The notes under the pieces were generated by a model, which was given only the letters and a program-made list of their open reading frames with translations, had not been told where the DNA came from and did not search any database. DNA of 13,839 bases from Halothiobacillus neapolitanus (GTDB taxonomy: Bacteria; Pseudomonadota; Gammaproteobacteria; Halothiobacillales; Halothiobacillaceae). Both the position numbers and the translations under genes were made by a program. Shown in pieces: positions 7,118 through 13,839 of this stretch (its first letter is position 1; each line of letters opens with the position of its first letter). The DNA is taken from assembly GCA_020721485.1 (NCBI GenBank), contig DYMR01000028.1:1-13839 (forward strand), given 5' to 3'.

Positions 7118-7510
7118 ATGAGTATGAGTGATCCTATTGCGGACATGCTGACCCGCATCCGTAATGCGCAGCGCGCGCGTAAATCTGCGGTATCCATGCC
7201 GTCATCCAAATTCAAATTGGCTTTGGCCAAGGTTTTGAAAGATGAAGGCTATATCGCTGAGTTCTCGGCAACGACGGATGTGAAATCCGTGTTGTCTATT
7301 CAGCTGAAATACCACCAAGGCAAACCCGTGATTGACATGATTCAACGGGTTTCCAAGCCGGGTTACCGCGTGTACAAGGCGGCAGAAGATCTGCCGTCCG
7401 TCAACGCGGGATACGGTGTGGCGATTGTTTCTACTTCTCACGGGGTAATGGCAGACCGCGAAGCGCGTCGTCAAAACCTCGGCGGTGAAGTGGTTTGCTT
7501 GGTTTCCTAA
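7118..7510 (+). CDS. rpsH: 30S ribosomal protein S8
   Basis: S8 binds helix 21 of 16S rRNA and organises the central domain; in E. coli it is the autogenous repressor of the spc operon. The product has 130 residues, as in E. coli. The N-terminus [18 protein letters not shown] is nearly identical, so ATG 7118 is preferred over the ATG at 7124. The C-terminal RNA-binding segment [20 protein letters not shown] is complete and ends VVCLVS. AAGAGG (7104-7109) lies 8 bases before the start. The intact RNA-binding residues make it plausible that S8 regulates this cluster as in E. coli, but the mRNA target was not identified. Confidence 0.98.
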   Translation: MSMSDPIADMLTRIRNAQRARKSAVSMPSSKFKLALAKVLKDEGYIAEFSATTDVKSVLSIQLKYHQGKPVIDMIQRVSKPGYRVYKAAEDLPSVNAGYGVAIVSTSHGVMADREARRQNLGGEVVCLVS

Positions 7511-7522
7511 TCGGAGGATGTT

Positions 7523-8050
7523 ATGAGTCGCGTTGCAAAAAAAGCGATTGCCATCCCGAAAGGGGTTGAAATCAAGCAAAACGGTCAAGAAATTTCTTTC
7601 AAAGGGCCGAAAGGTCAATTGAGCTTGGATGTCCATCCGGCCGTTGGCTTCAGCGTTGAAGGAAACGAATTGACCTTCAAGCCACATAACGATGCCGATT
7701 ACGCCATGGCGGGCACTATGCGTGCGCTGGCCAACAATCATGTGTTGGGCGTTTCAGCAGGTTTTGAAGTCAAGCTGCTGCTGGTGGGCGTTGGCTACCG
7801 TGCGCAAGCACAAGGTGCCATGTTGAACCTGGCACTGGGTTTCTCGCATCCGATTAACTACCCTGTGCCGGCCGGTATCACGATTGAAACTCCGACCCAA
7901 ACCGAGATCATCGTCAAGGGTGCGGATCGTCAAAAAGTCGGTCAAGTGGCTTCCAAAATTCGTGGCTATCGTCCGCCTGAGCCCTACAAAGGCAAAGGGG
8001 TGAAATACCACGATGAAGTCGTCTTCCGTAAAGAAGCGAAGAAGAAGTAA
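7523..8050 (+). CDS. rplF: 50S ribosomal protein L6
   Basis: L6 lies at the base of the factor-binding stalk close to the sarcin-ricin loop. It is made of two similar alpha/beta domains. The 175-residue product (E. coli 177) starts MSRVAKKAIAIPKGVEI and has SFKGPKGQLSL in the first domain. The linker region AMAGTMRALANNHVLGVSAGFEVKLLLVGVGYRAQ follows, and the second domain ends with the family signature RGYRPPEPYKGKGVKYHDE. ATG 7523 follows a strong GGAGG (7513-7517) with a 5-base spacer; an out-of-frame ATG at 7518 lies in between. The tail is lysine-rich (KEAKKK). Confidence 0.98.
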   Translation: MSRVAKKAIAIPKGVEIKQNGQEISFKGPKGQLSLDVHPAVGFSVEGNELTFKPHNDADYAMAGTMRALANNHVLGVSAGFEVKLLLVGVGYRAQAQGAMLNLALGFSHPINYPVPAGITIETPTQTEIIVKGADRQKVGQVASKIRGYRPPEPYKGKGVKYHDEVVFRKEAKKK

Positions 8051-8059
8051 GGTGTCGCT

Positions 8060-8416
8060 ATGAACGAAAAAAATCAAAATCGTCTGCGTCGCGCTCGGCG
8101 CTCACGCGCCAAGATTCTTCGCCTCGGCGCTCCGCGACTGACCATCTTCCGTACTGCTCAGCATACCTACGCGCAGATTTTCTCTGCCGATGGGGCGACG
8201 GTATTGGCATCCAGCTCTACCCTGCAAGACGGCGTTTTGGCGCAGGGTCAGCATGGTGGCAATGTCGAAGCGGCCAAGCGCGTCGGCGCCTTGATTGCCA
8301 AGGCAGCGCTGGACAAGGGGATTACCCATGTCGCGTTCGATCGTGCGGGCTTCATTTACCACGGCCGTGTTAAAGCACTGGCTGATTCCGCGCGTGAAGC
8401 CGGTCTGCAGTTCTAA
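8060..8416 (+). CDS. rplR: 50S ribosomal protein L18
   Basis: L18 binds 5S rRNA with L5 and attaches it to the large subunit. The product has 118 residues (E. coli 117). The N-terminus is strongly basic ([13 protein letters not shown]), followed by [17 protein letters not shown] and a C-terminal half with [29 protein letters not shown], which matches E. coli almost residue for residue. ATG 8060 is preceded by AAGG (8049-8052) formed across the rplF stop, with a 7-base spacer. It lies between rplF and rpsE in the usual spc order. Confidence 0.98.
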   Translation: MNEKNQNRLRRARRSRAKILRLGAPRLTIFRTAQHTYAQIFSADGATVLASSSTLQDGVLAQGQHGGNVEAAKRVGALIAKAALDKGITHVAFDRAGFIYHGRVKALADSAREAGLQF

Positions 8417-8428
8417 GGGGTACGCATC

Positions 8429-8944
8429 ATGAGTCGTAATTCAAATGAAGTGGCCAGCGACGGCCTGATCGAAAAATTGGTCGCCGTTAACCGTGTGGCT
8501 AAAGTCGTGAAGGGCGGTCGCATTTTCTCCTTCACCGCGCTGACGGTTGTGGGTGATGGTGAAGGCAAGGTCGGCTATGGCTATGGCAAGGCTAAAGAGG
8601 TGCCTGCAGCCATTCAGAAGGCCATGGATCGCGCGAAGCGCAGCATGGTTCAGGTTTCACTGCGCGATGGCACCTTGTTCTATCCGGTCAACGGGGAGCA
8701 TGGGGCGGCCAAGGTGTTCATGAAACCGGCCGCTGAAGGTACGGGTGTCATCGCCGGTGGCGCGATGCGTGCCGTATTCGAAGCGGCGGGTGTCCGTAAT
8801 GTGTTGGCAAAATGCATTGGCACGCGCAATCACATGAATGTGATTCGTGCGACCGTCAATGGTTTGCAAGCGATTGATTCTCCGGAAACGGTAGCGGCAA
8901 AACGCGGCAAGCGCCTGGAAGAGATTATCGGGAGTGCATCATGA
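8429..8944 (+). CDS. rpsE: 30S ribosomal protein S5
   Basis: S5 lies at the mRNA entry channel with S3 and S4, and mutations in it alter decoding accuracy. The 171-residue product is a little longer than E. coli S5 (167). The double-stranded RNA-binding domain at about 15-80 shows [24 protein letters not shown] and [18 protein letters not shown]. The C-terminal domain shows [21 protein letters not shown] and [16 protein letters not shown]. The segment [12 protein letters not shown] replaces E. coli GSTNPINVVRAT. AAGGGG (8415-8420) precedes ATG 8429 by 8 bases. The stop overlaps the rpmD start as ATGA. Confidence 0.98.
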   Translation: MSRNSNEVASDGLIEKLVAVNRVAKVVKGGRIFSFTALTVVGDGEGKVGYGYGKAKEVPAAIQKAMDRAKRSMVQVSLRDGTLFYPVNGEHGAAKVFMKPAAEGTGVIAGGAMRAVFEAAGVRNVLAKCIGTRNHMNVIRATVNGLQAIDSPETVAAKRGKRLEEIIGSAS

Positions 8945-9144
8945 GCGCGACTGCTGTCATTCATGTCAAATTGGTTCGTTCCACGATTGGTCGTTTGGCC
9001 TCGCACAAAGCCTGCGTTCGCGGCTTGGGTTTGCGTCGCATGAACCATGAAGTGGCGGTCATTGATACCCCGGAAAACCGGGGCATGATCAACAAAGTGT
9101 CTTACATGCTGGAAGTTCGGGAGTCTACCCATGCGGCTCAATAA
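8941..9144 (+). CDS. rpmD: 50S ribosomal protein L30
   Basis: L30 is a small large-subunit protein, absent from some bacteria. Here it is present with 67 residues (E. coli 59). The core matches: [30 protein letters not shown], then [18 protein letters not shown]. The extra residues are a C-terminal tail, RESTHAAQ. Most of that tail is encoded in the 14-base overlap with rplO (9131-9144) and the adjoining Shine-Dalgarno region, so it may be a by-product of the overlap. The start overlaps the rpsE stop by four bases and is preceded by GGGAG (8930-8934, 6-base spacer). Confidence 0.96.
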   Translation: MSATAVIHVKLVRSTIGRLASHKACVRGLGLRRMNHEVAVIDTPENRGMINKVSYMLEVRESTHAAQ

Positions 9145-9559
9145 TCTTTCTCCGGCTGATGGTAGCCGTAAAGAGCGCACCCGCGTTGGTCGCGGTGTCG
9201 GTTCTGGCCTCGGTAAAACCGCAGGTCGCGGCCACAAAGGTCAGAAATCTCGCTCAGGCGGGTTTCATAAAACAGGTTTTGAAGGCGGTCAAATGCCGAT
9301 TCAACGCCGTTTGCCGAAAATGGGCTTCCGCTCCTTGCGTGCGCTTGTCACCGCTGAAATTCGCACCAGCGAATTGAATCAGTTGGATGGCGTGGTTTCA
9401 TTGGAGACTTTGAAAGCGGCCAATCTGGTTCGGAACGACATTCGTTTCGTCAAGATCATGCTGTCTGGCGAAGTCACCAAAGCGCTGACCATCCAAGGTG
9501 TTCGCATCAGCAAAGGCGCACTGGCTGCCGTTGTTGCGGCAGGCGGAAAAGCGGAGTAA
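9131..9559 (+). CDS. rplO: 50S ribosomal protein L15
   Basis: L15 is a late-assembly large-subunit protein with a long basic N-terminal extension that penetrates the rRNA. The 142-residue product (E. coli 144) starts [15 protein letters not shown] and continues with the glycine- and lysine-rich [20 protein letters not shown], then [17 protein letters not shown]. The C-terminal globular domain ends [17 protein letters not shown] 9131 is fixed by GGGAG (9119-9123, 7-base spacer) and by the family N-terminus, even though it lies 14 bases inside rpmD in another frame. This is the largest gene overlap in the window. Confidence 0.97.
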   Translation: MRLNNLSPADGSRKERTRVGRGVGSGLGKTAGRGHKGQKSRSGGFHKTGFEGGQMPIQRRLPKMGFRSLRALVTAEIRTSELNQLDGVVSLETLKAANLVRNDIRFVKIMLSGEVTKALTIQGVRISKGALAAVVAAGGKAE

Positions 9560-9563
9560 TCCC

Positions 9564-10898
9564 GTGGCTCAATCGAATGCGGCGCTGGCATCAATGGCGG
9601 GAGCGGGTCGTCTGACCGAACTTCGTCAGCGAATCTTTTTCGTCATCATGGTGCTGGTGGTTTATCGCATCGGCACCTTTATTCCCTTGCCGGGAATTGA
9701 TGTCGGTGTCATGCATTCACTGTTCAATCAACATGCCGGGGGAATCCTCGGCATGATGAACATGTTTTCCGGGGGCGCGTTGTCACGCATGTCCCTCTTT
9801 GCGCTGGGTGTGATGCCGTATATTTCAGCATCCATCATTGTGCAATTGCTTTCCTCGGTCGTGCCTTCGTTGGAGCGGCTGAAGAAAGAAGGCGAGGCAG
9901 GTAAGCGCAAAATTACTCAGTACACTCGCTACGGTACCCTTGGATTGGGTCTTGTCCAGGCTTTGGGTGTCTCGATTGCTTTGCAAGGCCAATCGGTCAG
10001 CGGCGCGCCCTTGGTGTACGCGCCGGGTATCGGTTTCTTGTTCGTCGCCACCTTGACGCTCGTGACCGGTACGATGCTGTTGGTTTGGTTGGGCGAGCAA
10101 ATTACCGAGCGCGGTGTGGGCAACGGCATTTCCCTGATTATCTTCGCAGGTATTGTGGCGGGACTGCCTACGGCGATCGGCGGTACGGCGGAATTGGTTC
10201 GCACCGGTGAGTTGGGTGTATTCACCCTGCTGATTTTGGGCGTGCTCATTATCGCGGTCACGGCTTTTGTCGTGTTTGTTGAGCGCGGTCAACGCCGCAT
10301 CACCGTGAACTACGCCCGTCGTCAGCAAGGCCGTGCCGTGGTTGGTCAGCAATCCTCGCACCTGCCTTTAAAGCTCAATATGGCGGGTGTGATTCCGCCG
10401 ATTTTTGCATCCAGCATCATTCTGTTCCCCGCGACGCTGGGAAACTGGTTGGGGCAACACGATGGCATGGCATGGCTGCGTAATTTGTCCACGGCGCTCT
10501 CGCCGGGGCAGCCGCTGTATGTTGGCTTGTATGCCACCGCGATTATCTTTTTCTGCTTCTTCTACACCGCGCTAGTCTTTAACTCGCGGGAAACGGCAGA
10601 TAACCTGAAGCGTTCGGGTGCTTTGGTTCCTGGTATTCGTCCGGGCGAGCAGACCGCCCGCTACATCGACAAAGTGCTGACTCGGCTGACTTTCTGGGGC
10701 GCGTTGTACATCACCGCCGTTTGCTTGTTGCCTGAGTTCCTGATTTTGTATTGGAATGTCCCGTTCTACTTCGGCGGTACTTCTTTGCTGATTATTGTGG
10801 TTGTGCTGATGGATTTCATGGCGCAAGTACAATCCCATCTGGTATCTCACCAGTACGATAGCTTGGTTCGCAAGGCCCACTTCAAGTCGGGGCTGTAA
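9564..10898 (+). CDS. secY: Preprotein translocase channel subunit SecY
   Basis: SecY is the channel of the Sec translocon, which with SecE and SecG exports or inserts proteins at the inner membrane. The 444-residue product (E. coli 443) has the expected ten membrane segments, roughly at 24-42, 77-100, 124-141, 154-176, 186-208, 216-239, 274-294, 317-338, 374-394 and 400-420, with the plug region at about 58-75. Signatures include [46 protein letters not shown] and [16 protein letters not shown]359 in GIRPGEQT corresponds to E. coli R357, needed for SecA-driven transport. The start is GTG 9564, after GGAG (9553-9556), four bases past rplO. An upstream ATG at 9498 lies inside rplO in another frame and has no homology. 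Confidence 0.97.
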   Translation: MAQSNAALASMAGAGRLTELRQRIFFVIMVLVVYRIGTFIPLPGIDVGVMHSLFNQHAGGILGMMNMFSGGALSRMSLFALGVMPYISASIIVQLLSSVVPSLERLKKEGEAGKRKITQYTRYGTLGLGLVQALGVSIALQGQSVSGAPLVYAPGIGFLFVATLTLVTGTMLLVWLGEQITERGVGNGISLIIFAGIVAGLPTAIGGTAELVRTGELGVFTLLILGVLIIAVTAFVVFVERGQRRITVNYARRQQGRAVVGQQSSHLPLKLNMAGVIPPIFASSIILFPATLGNWLGQHDGMAWLRNLSTALSPGQPLYVGLYATAIIFFCFFYTALVFNSRETADNLKRSGALVPGIRPGEQTARYIDKVLTRLTFWGALYITAVCLLPEFLILYWNVPFYFGGTSLLIIVVVLMDFMAQVQSHLVSHQYDSLVRKAHFKSGL

Positions 10899-10921
10899 GC
10901 GGTTTTTCTTTGGTGCTTGAA

Positions 10922-10960
10922 TGGGGGCTTACATTGGTGTAAGCTTCTGCGCTCTTTTTT
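10922..10960 (+). promoter_or_regulatory. Hairpin plus T-run upstream of rpsM: candidate leader or attenuator of the alpha gene set
   Basis: In the 76-base gap between secY and rpsM, GCTTACA (10927-10933) pairs with TGTAAGC (10938-10944) around the loop TTGG. Five more pairs, four of them G-U, can extend the stem to 12 bp (10922-10933 with 10938-10949). Six T follow at 10955-10960 after a 5-base spacer. This resembles a weak intrinsic terminator, though the spacer is longer than usual. In E. coli, S4 represses the alpha operon by binding a folded leader at the rpsM start, so an RNA element here would be in the right place. The sequence match to that known element was not checked and function is inferred from position only. 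Confidence 0.35.
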
Positions 10961-10974
10961 CGGGTGGTTTTTGT

Positions 10975-11331
10975 ATGGCTCGTATTGCAGGTATTAACAT
11001 TCCCGTGCAAAAGCATGTGGTCATTGCCCTGACTTCAATTTATGGCATCGGGTCAACCCGCGCCAAAGAGATTTGTCAGCTGGCGCAAGTGGAGCCCGCG
11101 CGTAAAGTGCGCGATCTCTCTGAGGCGGAAGTTGAGGCGCTGCGCGCCGAAGTCGCCAAATTCGTCGTTGAAGGCGATCTGCGTCGTGATGTCTCCATGA
11201 GCATCAAGCGGCTGATGGATTTGGGTTGTTATCGTGGGTTGCGGCATCGTCGCGGCCTGCCCGTTCGTGGCCAGCGCACACGGACGAATGCACGGACCCG
11301 TAAAGGTCCGCGTCGCCTGGTCAAGCGCTAA
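10975..11331 (+). CDS. rpsM: 30S ribosomal protein S13
   Basis: S13 lies at the top of the small-subunit head, forms bridges with the large subunit and touches P-site tRNA with its basic tail. The product has 118 residues, the E. coli length. [25 protein letters not shown] forms the N-terminus, [25 protein letters not shown] the middle, and [22 protein letters not shown] the basic C-terminus. ATG 10975 gives the exact family start. An in-frame ATG at 10921 would add 18 non-homologous residues and run through the leader hairpin. The ribosome-binding site is poor (GGGTGG, 10962-10967), which fits a gene controlled at initiation. It follows secY directly, with no rpmJ between them. Confidence 0.98.
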   Translation: MARIAGINIPVQKHVVIALTSIYGIGSTRAKEICQLAQVEPARKVRDLSEAEVEALRAEVAKFVVEGDLRRDVSMSIKRLMDLGCYRGLRHRRGLPVRGQRTRTNARTRKGPRRLVKR

Positions 11332-11372
11332 TCAGGCTGAATATTCTTCGTTTTCGAGAGTAGGATTTTTTT

Positions 11373-11762
11373 ATGGCTAAGTCCAATGCCCCTGCGCGCA
11401 AAAAAATTAAGCGCGTAGTGACGGATGCTGTGGCGCATGTCCACGCATCTTTTAACAATACGATTGTCACCATTACCGACCGTCAAGGCAATGCCTTGAG
11501 TTGGGCGACTTCCGGCGGCTCGGGCTTCCGGGGTTCGCGGAAATCTACGCCGTTTGCGGCGCAGGTTGCCGCTGAGCGCGCTGGCGAAGCCGCCAAAGCG
11601 TATGGTGTCAAGAATATTGATGTCGAAATCAAAGGTCCGGGTCCGGGTCGTGAATCAACAATCCGTGCGTTGAATGCGGTGGGTTTCAAAGTTGGCATGA
11701 TTACTGATGTCACGCCGATTCCTCACAATGGCTGCCGCCCGCCGAAAAAGCGTCGCGTATAA
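11373..11762 (+). CDS. rpsK: 30S ribosomal protein S11
   Basis: S11 sits on the platform of the small subunit near the mRNA exit. The product has 129 residues, as in E. coli. Family segments include [40 protein letters not shown] and [13 protein letters not shown]. The C-terminal [13 protein letters not shown] is intact, with N119 followed by G120, the site where E. coli S11 forms isoaspartate. ATG 11373 follows AGGA (11362-11365); the 7-base spacer is entirely T (11366-11372). The 41-base gap after rpsM is wider than most but contains no clear hairpin or promoter. Confidence 0.98.
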   Translation: MAKSNAPARKKIKRVVTDAVAHVHASFNNTIVTITDRQGNALSWATSGGSGFRGSRKSTPFAAQVAAERAGEAAKAYGVKNIDVEIKGPGPGRESTIRALNAVGFKVGMITDVTPIPHNGCRPPKKRRV

Positions 11763-11775
11763 CTGGAGATAGATC

Positions 11776-12399
11776 ATGGCTCGTTATTTGGGACCAAAAT
11801 GTAAATTAAGTCGTCGCGAAGGCACGGATCTGTTTCTGAAGTCTGGCTTGCGCTCGCACGAAGATAAATGCCATCACGACCGCGCGCCGGGTCAGCATGG
11901 CGCCGCTCGGAAACAAAAAGTTTCTGAATACGGTTTGCAGTTGCGTGAAAAACAAAAGCTGCGTCGGATTTATGGGGTTTTAGAGCGTCAATTCTCTAAT
12001 TACTTCAAGAAAGCCTCTCAACTGAAAGGTTCTACCGGCGAAAACCTGCTGCAACTGTTGGAATGCCGTCTGGATAATGTGGTCTACCGCATGGGCTTCG
12101 GCGCGACTCGCGCTGAAAGCCGTCAGTTGGTATCGCATCGCGGCATTCTGGTGAATGGTGCGATCGTCAACATTCCGTCTTTCCAAGTTTCTGCCAACGA
12201 TGTGGTTGCCGTGCGTGAAGCGGCTCGCAAACAAGAGCGCGTGAAAACTGCGCTGGAGTTGGCGGCACAGCGCGGTGGCGTGGCGTGGATTGATGTAGAT
12301 GCCACCAAAATGGAAGGCGTGTTCAAGTCTGCACCGGCGCGCGATGAGTTGCCGGCAGAAATCAACGAATCGCTCGTTGTCGAACTCTACTCCAAATAA
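11776..12399 (+). CDS. rpsD: 30S ribosomal protein S4
   Basis: S4 nucleates 16S rRNA folding, lies at the mRNA entry channel, and in E. coli represses the alpha operon by binding its leader. The product has 207 residues (E. coli 206). It starts [24 protein letters not shown] and contains [37 protein letters not shown]. The S4 RNA-binding domain at about 96-160 includes [26 protein letters not shown] and ILVNG, and the C-terminus is VVELYSK. Of the four zinc-ligand cysteines known in Thermus S4, only C9 and the equivalent of C31 (C32) are present, so a zinc site is unlikely. ATG 11776 follows GGAGA (11765-11769). Confidence 0.98.
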   Translation: MARYLGPKCKLSRREGTDLFLKSGLRSHEDKCHHDRAPGQHGAARKQKVSEYGLQLREKQKLRRIYGVLERQFSNYFKKASQLKGSTGENLLQLLECRLDNVVYRMGFGATRAESRQLVSHRGILVNGAIVNIPSFQVSANDVVAVREAARKQERVKTALELAAQRGGVAWIDVDATKMEGVFKSAPARDELPAEINESLVVELYSK

Positions 12400-12417
12400 A
12401 CCGCACCGGGGGTCGAT

Positions 12418-13413
12418 ATGCAATTGGGAACAACCGACTTGCTCAAGCCGCGTTTGGTGGATGTTCAGGTTCTCGATTCCACCCACGCTCGCGTGGTGTT
12501 GGAGCCGTTGGAACGGGGTTTTGGCTACACGCTGGGTAATGCACTGCGTCGAATTCTGTTGTCTTCGATTCCGGGCGTTGCCGTTACCGAAGCCGAAATT
12601 GAAGGCGTCGTCCACGAATACACCACGATTGAAGGCGTTCATGAAGATGTGCTCGAAATCCTCCTGAACCTCAAGGGGCTTTCTGTTGTGCTTCATGGTC
12701 GCGATGAAGCCGTATTGAGCATCAAGAAGTCAGGAGCAGGCATCATTACTGCTGCCGACATCAAGGCCGATCACGCGGTGGAAATCATCAATCCGGAACA
12801 CCACATTGCCACCTTGAACGATCAAGGTAACTTGGTCATGAGTTTCCGTGTCCGTCGCGGCAAGGGTTATGTCCCTGCCAGCGCGCGGCGTGAAGAAGGT
12901 GCCGCACAAATCGGCCGATTGCTGGTCGATTCCTCGTTTTCACCGATGCGTAAAGTCTCGTATTCGGTTGAGCGAGCGCGGGTAGAACAGCGCACTGATT
13001 TGGATTCCTTAGTGCTGGATATCGAAACCAATGGATCGATTTCTGCCGAGGACGCTATCCGTCAGGCGGCTGGCATTCTGGTGGATCAATTGTCGGTGTT
13101 TGTAGATCTCAAGGCCGAGAAAATCGAACCTGTGGTTGAACAAGCGCCTGCCGTCGATCCGGTATTGCTCCGTCCCGTGGACGATCTGGAATTGACCGTT
13201 CGTTCGGCCAATTGCTTGAAAGCCGAGAATATTTACTACATCGGCGATTTGATCCAACGCTCGGAAATCGAATTGCTGAAAACCCCGAATCTTGGCAAGA
13301 AATCTTTGACTGAAATCAAAGATGTGCTCGCCAAACAGGGCCTGGCCCTCGGGCAACGCTTGGAAAATTGGCCGCCAGCAGACCTGCTGAACATGGCCGA
13401 GTCCAAAGTTTAA
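12418..13413 (+). CDS. rpoA: DNA-directed RNA polymerase alpha subunit
   Basis: Alpha dimerises to start assembly of RNA polymerase, and its C-terminal domain binds UP elements and activators. The product has 331 residues (E. coli 329). The N-terminal domain shows [23 protein letters not shown] assembly residues (about 29-45, [19 protein letters not shown]), [30 protein letters not shown] and [20 protein letters not shown] linker near 233-250 precedes the C-terminal domain, [22 protein letters not shown]262, N265 and C266 correspond to E. coli R265, N268 and C269 of the DNA-binding surface, followed by [19 protein letters not shown]. The domain is complete, so factor-dependent activation should work as in other proteobacteria. 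ATG 12418 follows a run of five G (12408-12412). Confidence 0.98.
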   Translation: MQLGTTDLLKPRLVDVQVLDSTHARVVLEPLERGFGYTLGNALRRILLSSIPGVAVTEAEIEGVVHEYTTIEGVHEDVLEILLNLKGLSVVLHGRDEAVLSIKKSGAGIITAADIKADHAVEIINPEHHIATLNDQGNLVMSFRVRRGKGYVPASARREEGAAQIGRLLVDSSFSPMRKVSYSVERARVEQRTDLDSLVLDIETNGSISAEDAIRQAAGILVDQLSVFVDLKAEKIEPVVEQAPAVDPVLLRPVDDLELTVRSANCLKAENIYYIGDLIQRSEIELLKTPNLGKKSLTEIKDVLAKQGLALGQRLENWPPADLLNMAESKV

Positions 13414-13437
13414 CGAATCATTTGAGAGACCCTCGTC

Positions 13438-13824
13438 ATGCGTCACCGTCTTTCTGGCCGTCAACTTGGCCGTAACGCATCCCAACGCAGCGCGTTGATG
13501 CGATCCCTGACCAATTCATTGCTTGAGCATGAATTTATCAAAACCACTCTGCCCAAAGCGAAAGAACTGCGTCGTTTTGCCGAGCCCCTGATTACGCTCG
13601 CCAAAGATGACTCTGTTCACGCCCGTCGCCTGGCATTTGCCCGTACCCGCAATGCAGCGGTTGTTGGCAAATTGTTCACCGATTTGGGCCCGCGTTTCAA
13701 ACAACGCCCCGGCGGATATGTCCGCATTCTCAAATGTGGCAATCGTGCGGGTGATAATGCGCCGATGGCTTATGTTGAGTTGGTTGAGCGCACGGGCGCG
13801 CCTGCGAGCTCTTCGGCTGAATAA
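13438..13824 (+). CDS. rplQ: 50S ribosomal protein L17
   Basis: L17 lies near the tunnel exit of the large subunit and is the usual last gene of the alpha operon. The 128-residue product (E. coli 127) starts [17 protein letters not shown] and contains [46 protein letters not shown] and [26 protein letters not shown] 13438 is preceded by a weak GAGAG (13424-13428). The 15 bases after its stop are the end of the window, so the operon terminator, if present, lies outside. No frameshift or truncation is visible. Confidence 0.98.
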   Translation: MRHRLSGRQLGRNASQRSALMRSLTNSLLEHEFIKTTLPKAKELRRFAEPLITLAKDDSVHARRLAFARTRNAAVVGKLFTDLGPRFKQRPGGYVRILKCGNRAGDNAPMAYVELVERTGAPASSSAE

Positions 13825-13828
13825 TTCA

Positions 13829-13838
13829 GTCAATTGAC
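13829..13838. repeat. 10-base perfect palindrome after rplQ
   Basis: GTCAATTGAC reads the same on both strands and starts five bases after the rplQ stop. It has no loop and would form only a poor hairpin, and the window ends one base later. It could be the beginning of a longer element, such as a terminator stem, or chance. Confidence 0.3.
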
Positions 13839-13839
13839 C

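Noticed and set aside
9498..9563. Upstream ATG extending secY by 22 residues
   Set aside because: The extension is encoded inside rplO in another frame; GTG 9564 has a good GGAG at the right distance and gives the family length.
10921..10974. Upstream ATG extending S13 by 18 residues
   Set aside because: The added residues have no match in the family and the region forms a hairpin; ATG 10975 gives exactly the 118-residue S13.
11980..12696. Minus-strand open frame of 238 codons across rpsD and rpoA
   Set aside because: It is opposite two highly conserved genes and their junction, with a low-complexity mix of His, Arg and Gln typical of a shadow frame.

Overview
The window is one uninterrupted, entirely plus-strand ribosomal-protein supercluster. 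It runs from the 3' end of a tuf gene (EF-Tu) through the S10, spc and alpha operon gene sets, ending just after rplQ. Twenty-eight protein genes are supported: one partial (tuf, cut at base 1) and 27 complete. No RNA gene, mobile element, CRISPR array or foreign-looking gene is visible, and every long minus-strand reading frame is a shadow of a plus-strand gene.

Organism: the proteins resemble gammaproteobacterial ones most closely as judged from remembered E. coli sequences (near-identical lengths; a zinc-free 101-residue S14; alpha C-terminal domain with the RSANCLKAE motif). The DNA is moderately GC-rich. Unlike E. coli, tuf and rpsJ are adjacent (6-base gap), so the str operon runs into rpsJ. 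A free-living gammaproteobacterium outside the Enterobacterales is the best guess; I cannot name the genus with confidence.

Layout: (1) 1-735, tuf 3' end and rpsJ. (2) 736-886, a 151-base gap with two hairpins: a 747-769 hairpin whose T-run lies on the minus strand, and a strong plus-strand intrinsic terminator at 799-831. This gap splits rpsJ from the rest of the S10 operon. (3) 887-5517, rplC-rplD-rplW-rplB-rpsS-rplV-rpsC-rplP-rpmC-rpsQ. (4) 5531-10898, rplN-rplX-rplE-rpsN-rpsH-rplF-rplR-rpsE-rpmD-rplO-secY. (5) 10899-10974, a 76-base gap where rpmJ (L36) would normally sit; rpmJ is absent and a hairpin followed by a T6 run is present. (6) 10975-13824, rpsM-rpsK-rpsD-rpoA-rplQ.

The genes make parts of both ribosomal subunits, an elongation factor, the core protein-export channel and the RNA polymerase alpha subunit. 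They are tightly packed: four overlaps (rplD/rplW, rplP/rpmC, rpsE/rpmD, rpmD/rplO) and gaps mostly under 25 bases, which implies co-transcription and translational coupling. The protein content is ordinary. What deserves a second look is non-coding: the probable terminator/attenuator between rpsJ and rplC, the hairpin with alternative pairing before rpsM, and the missing rpmJ. I found no undescribed multi-gene system.
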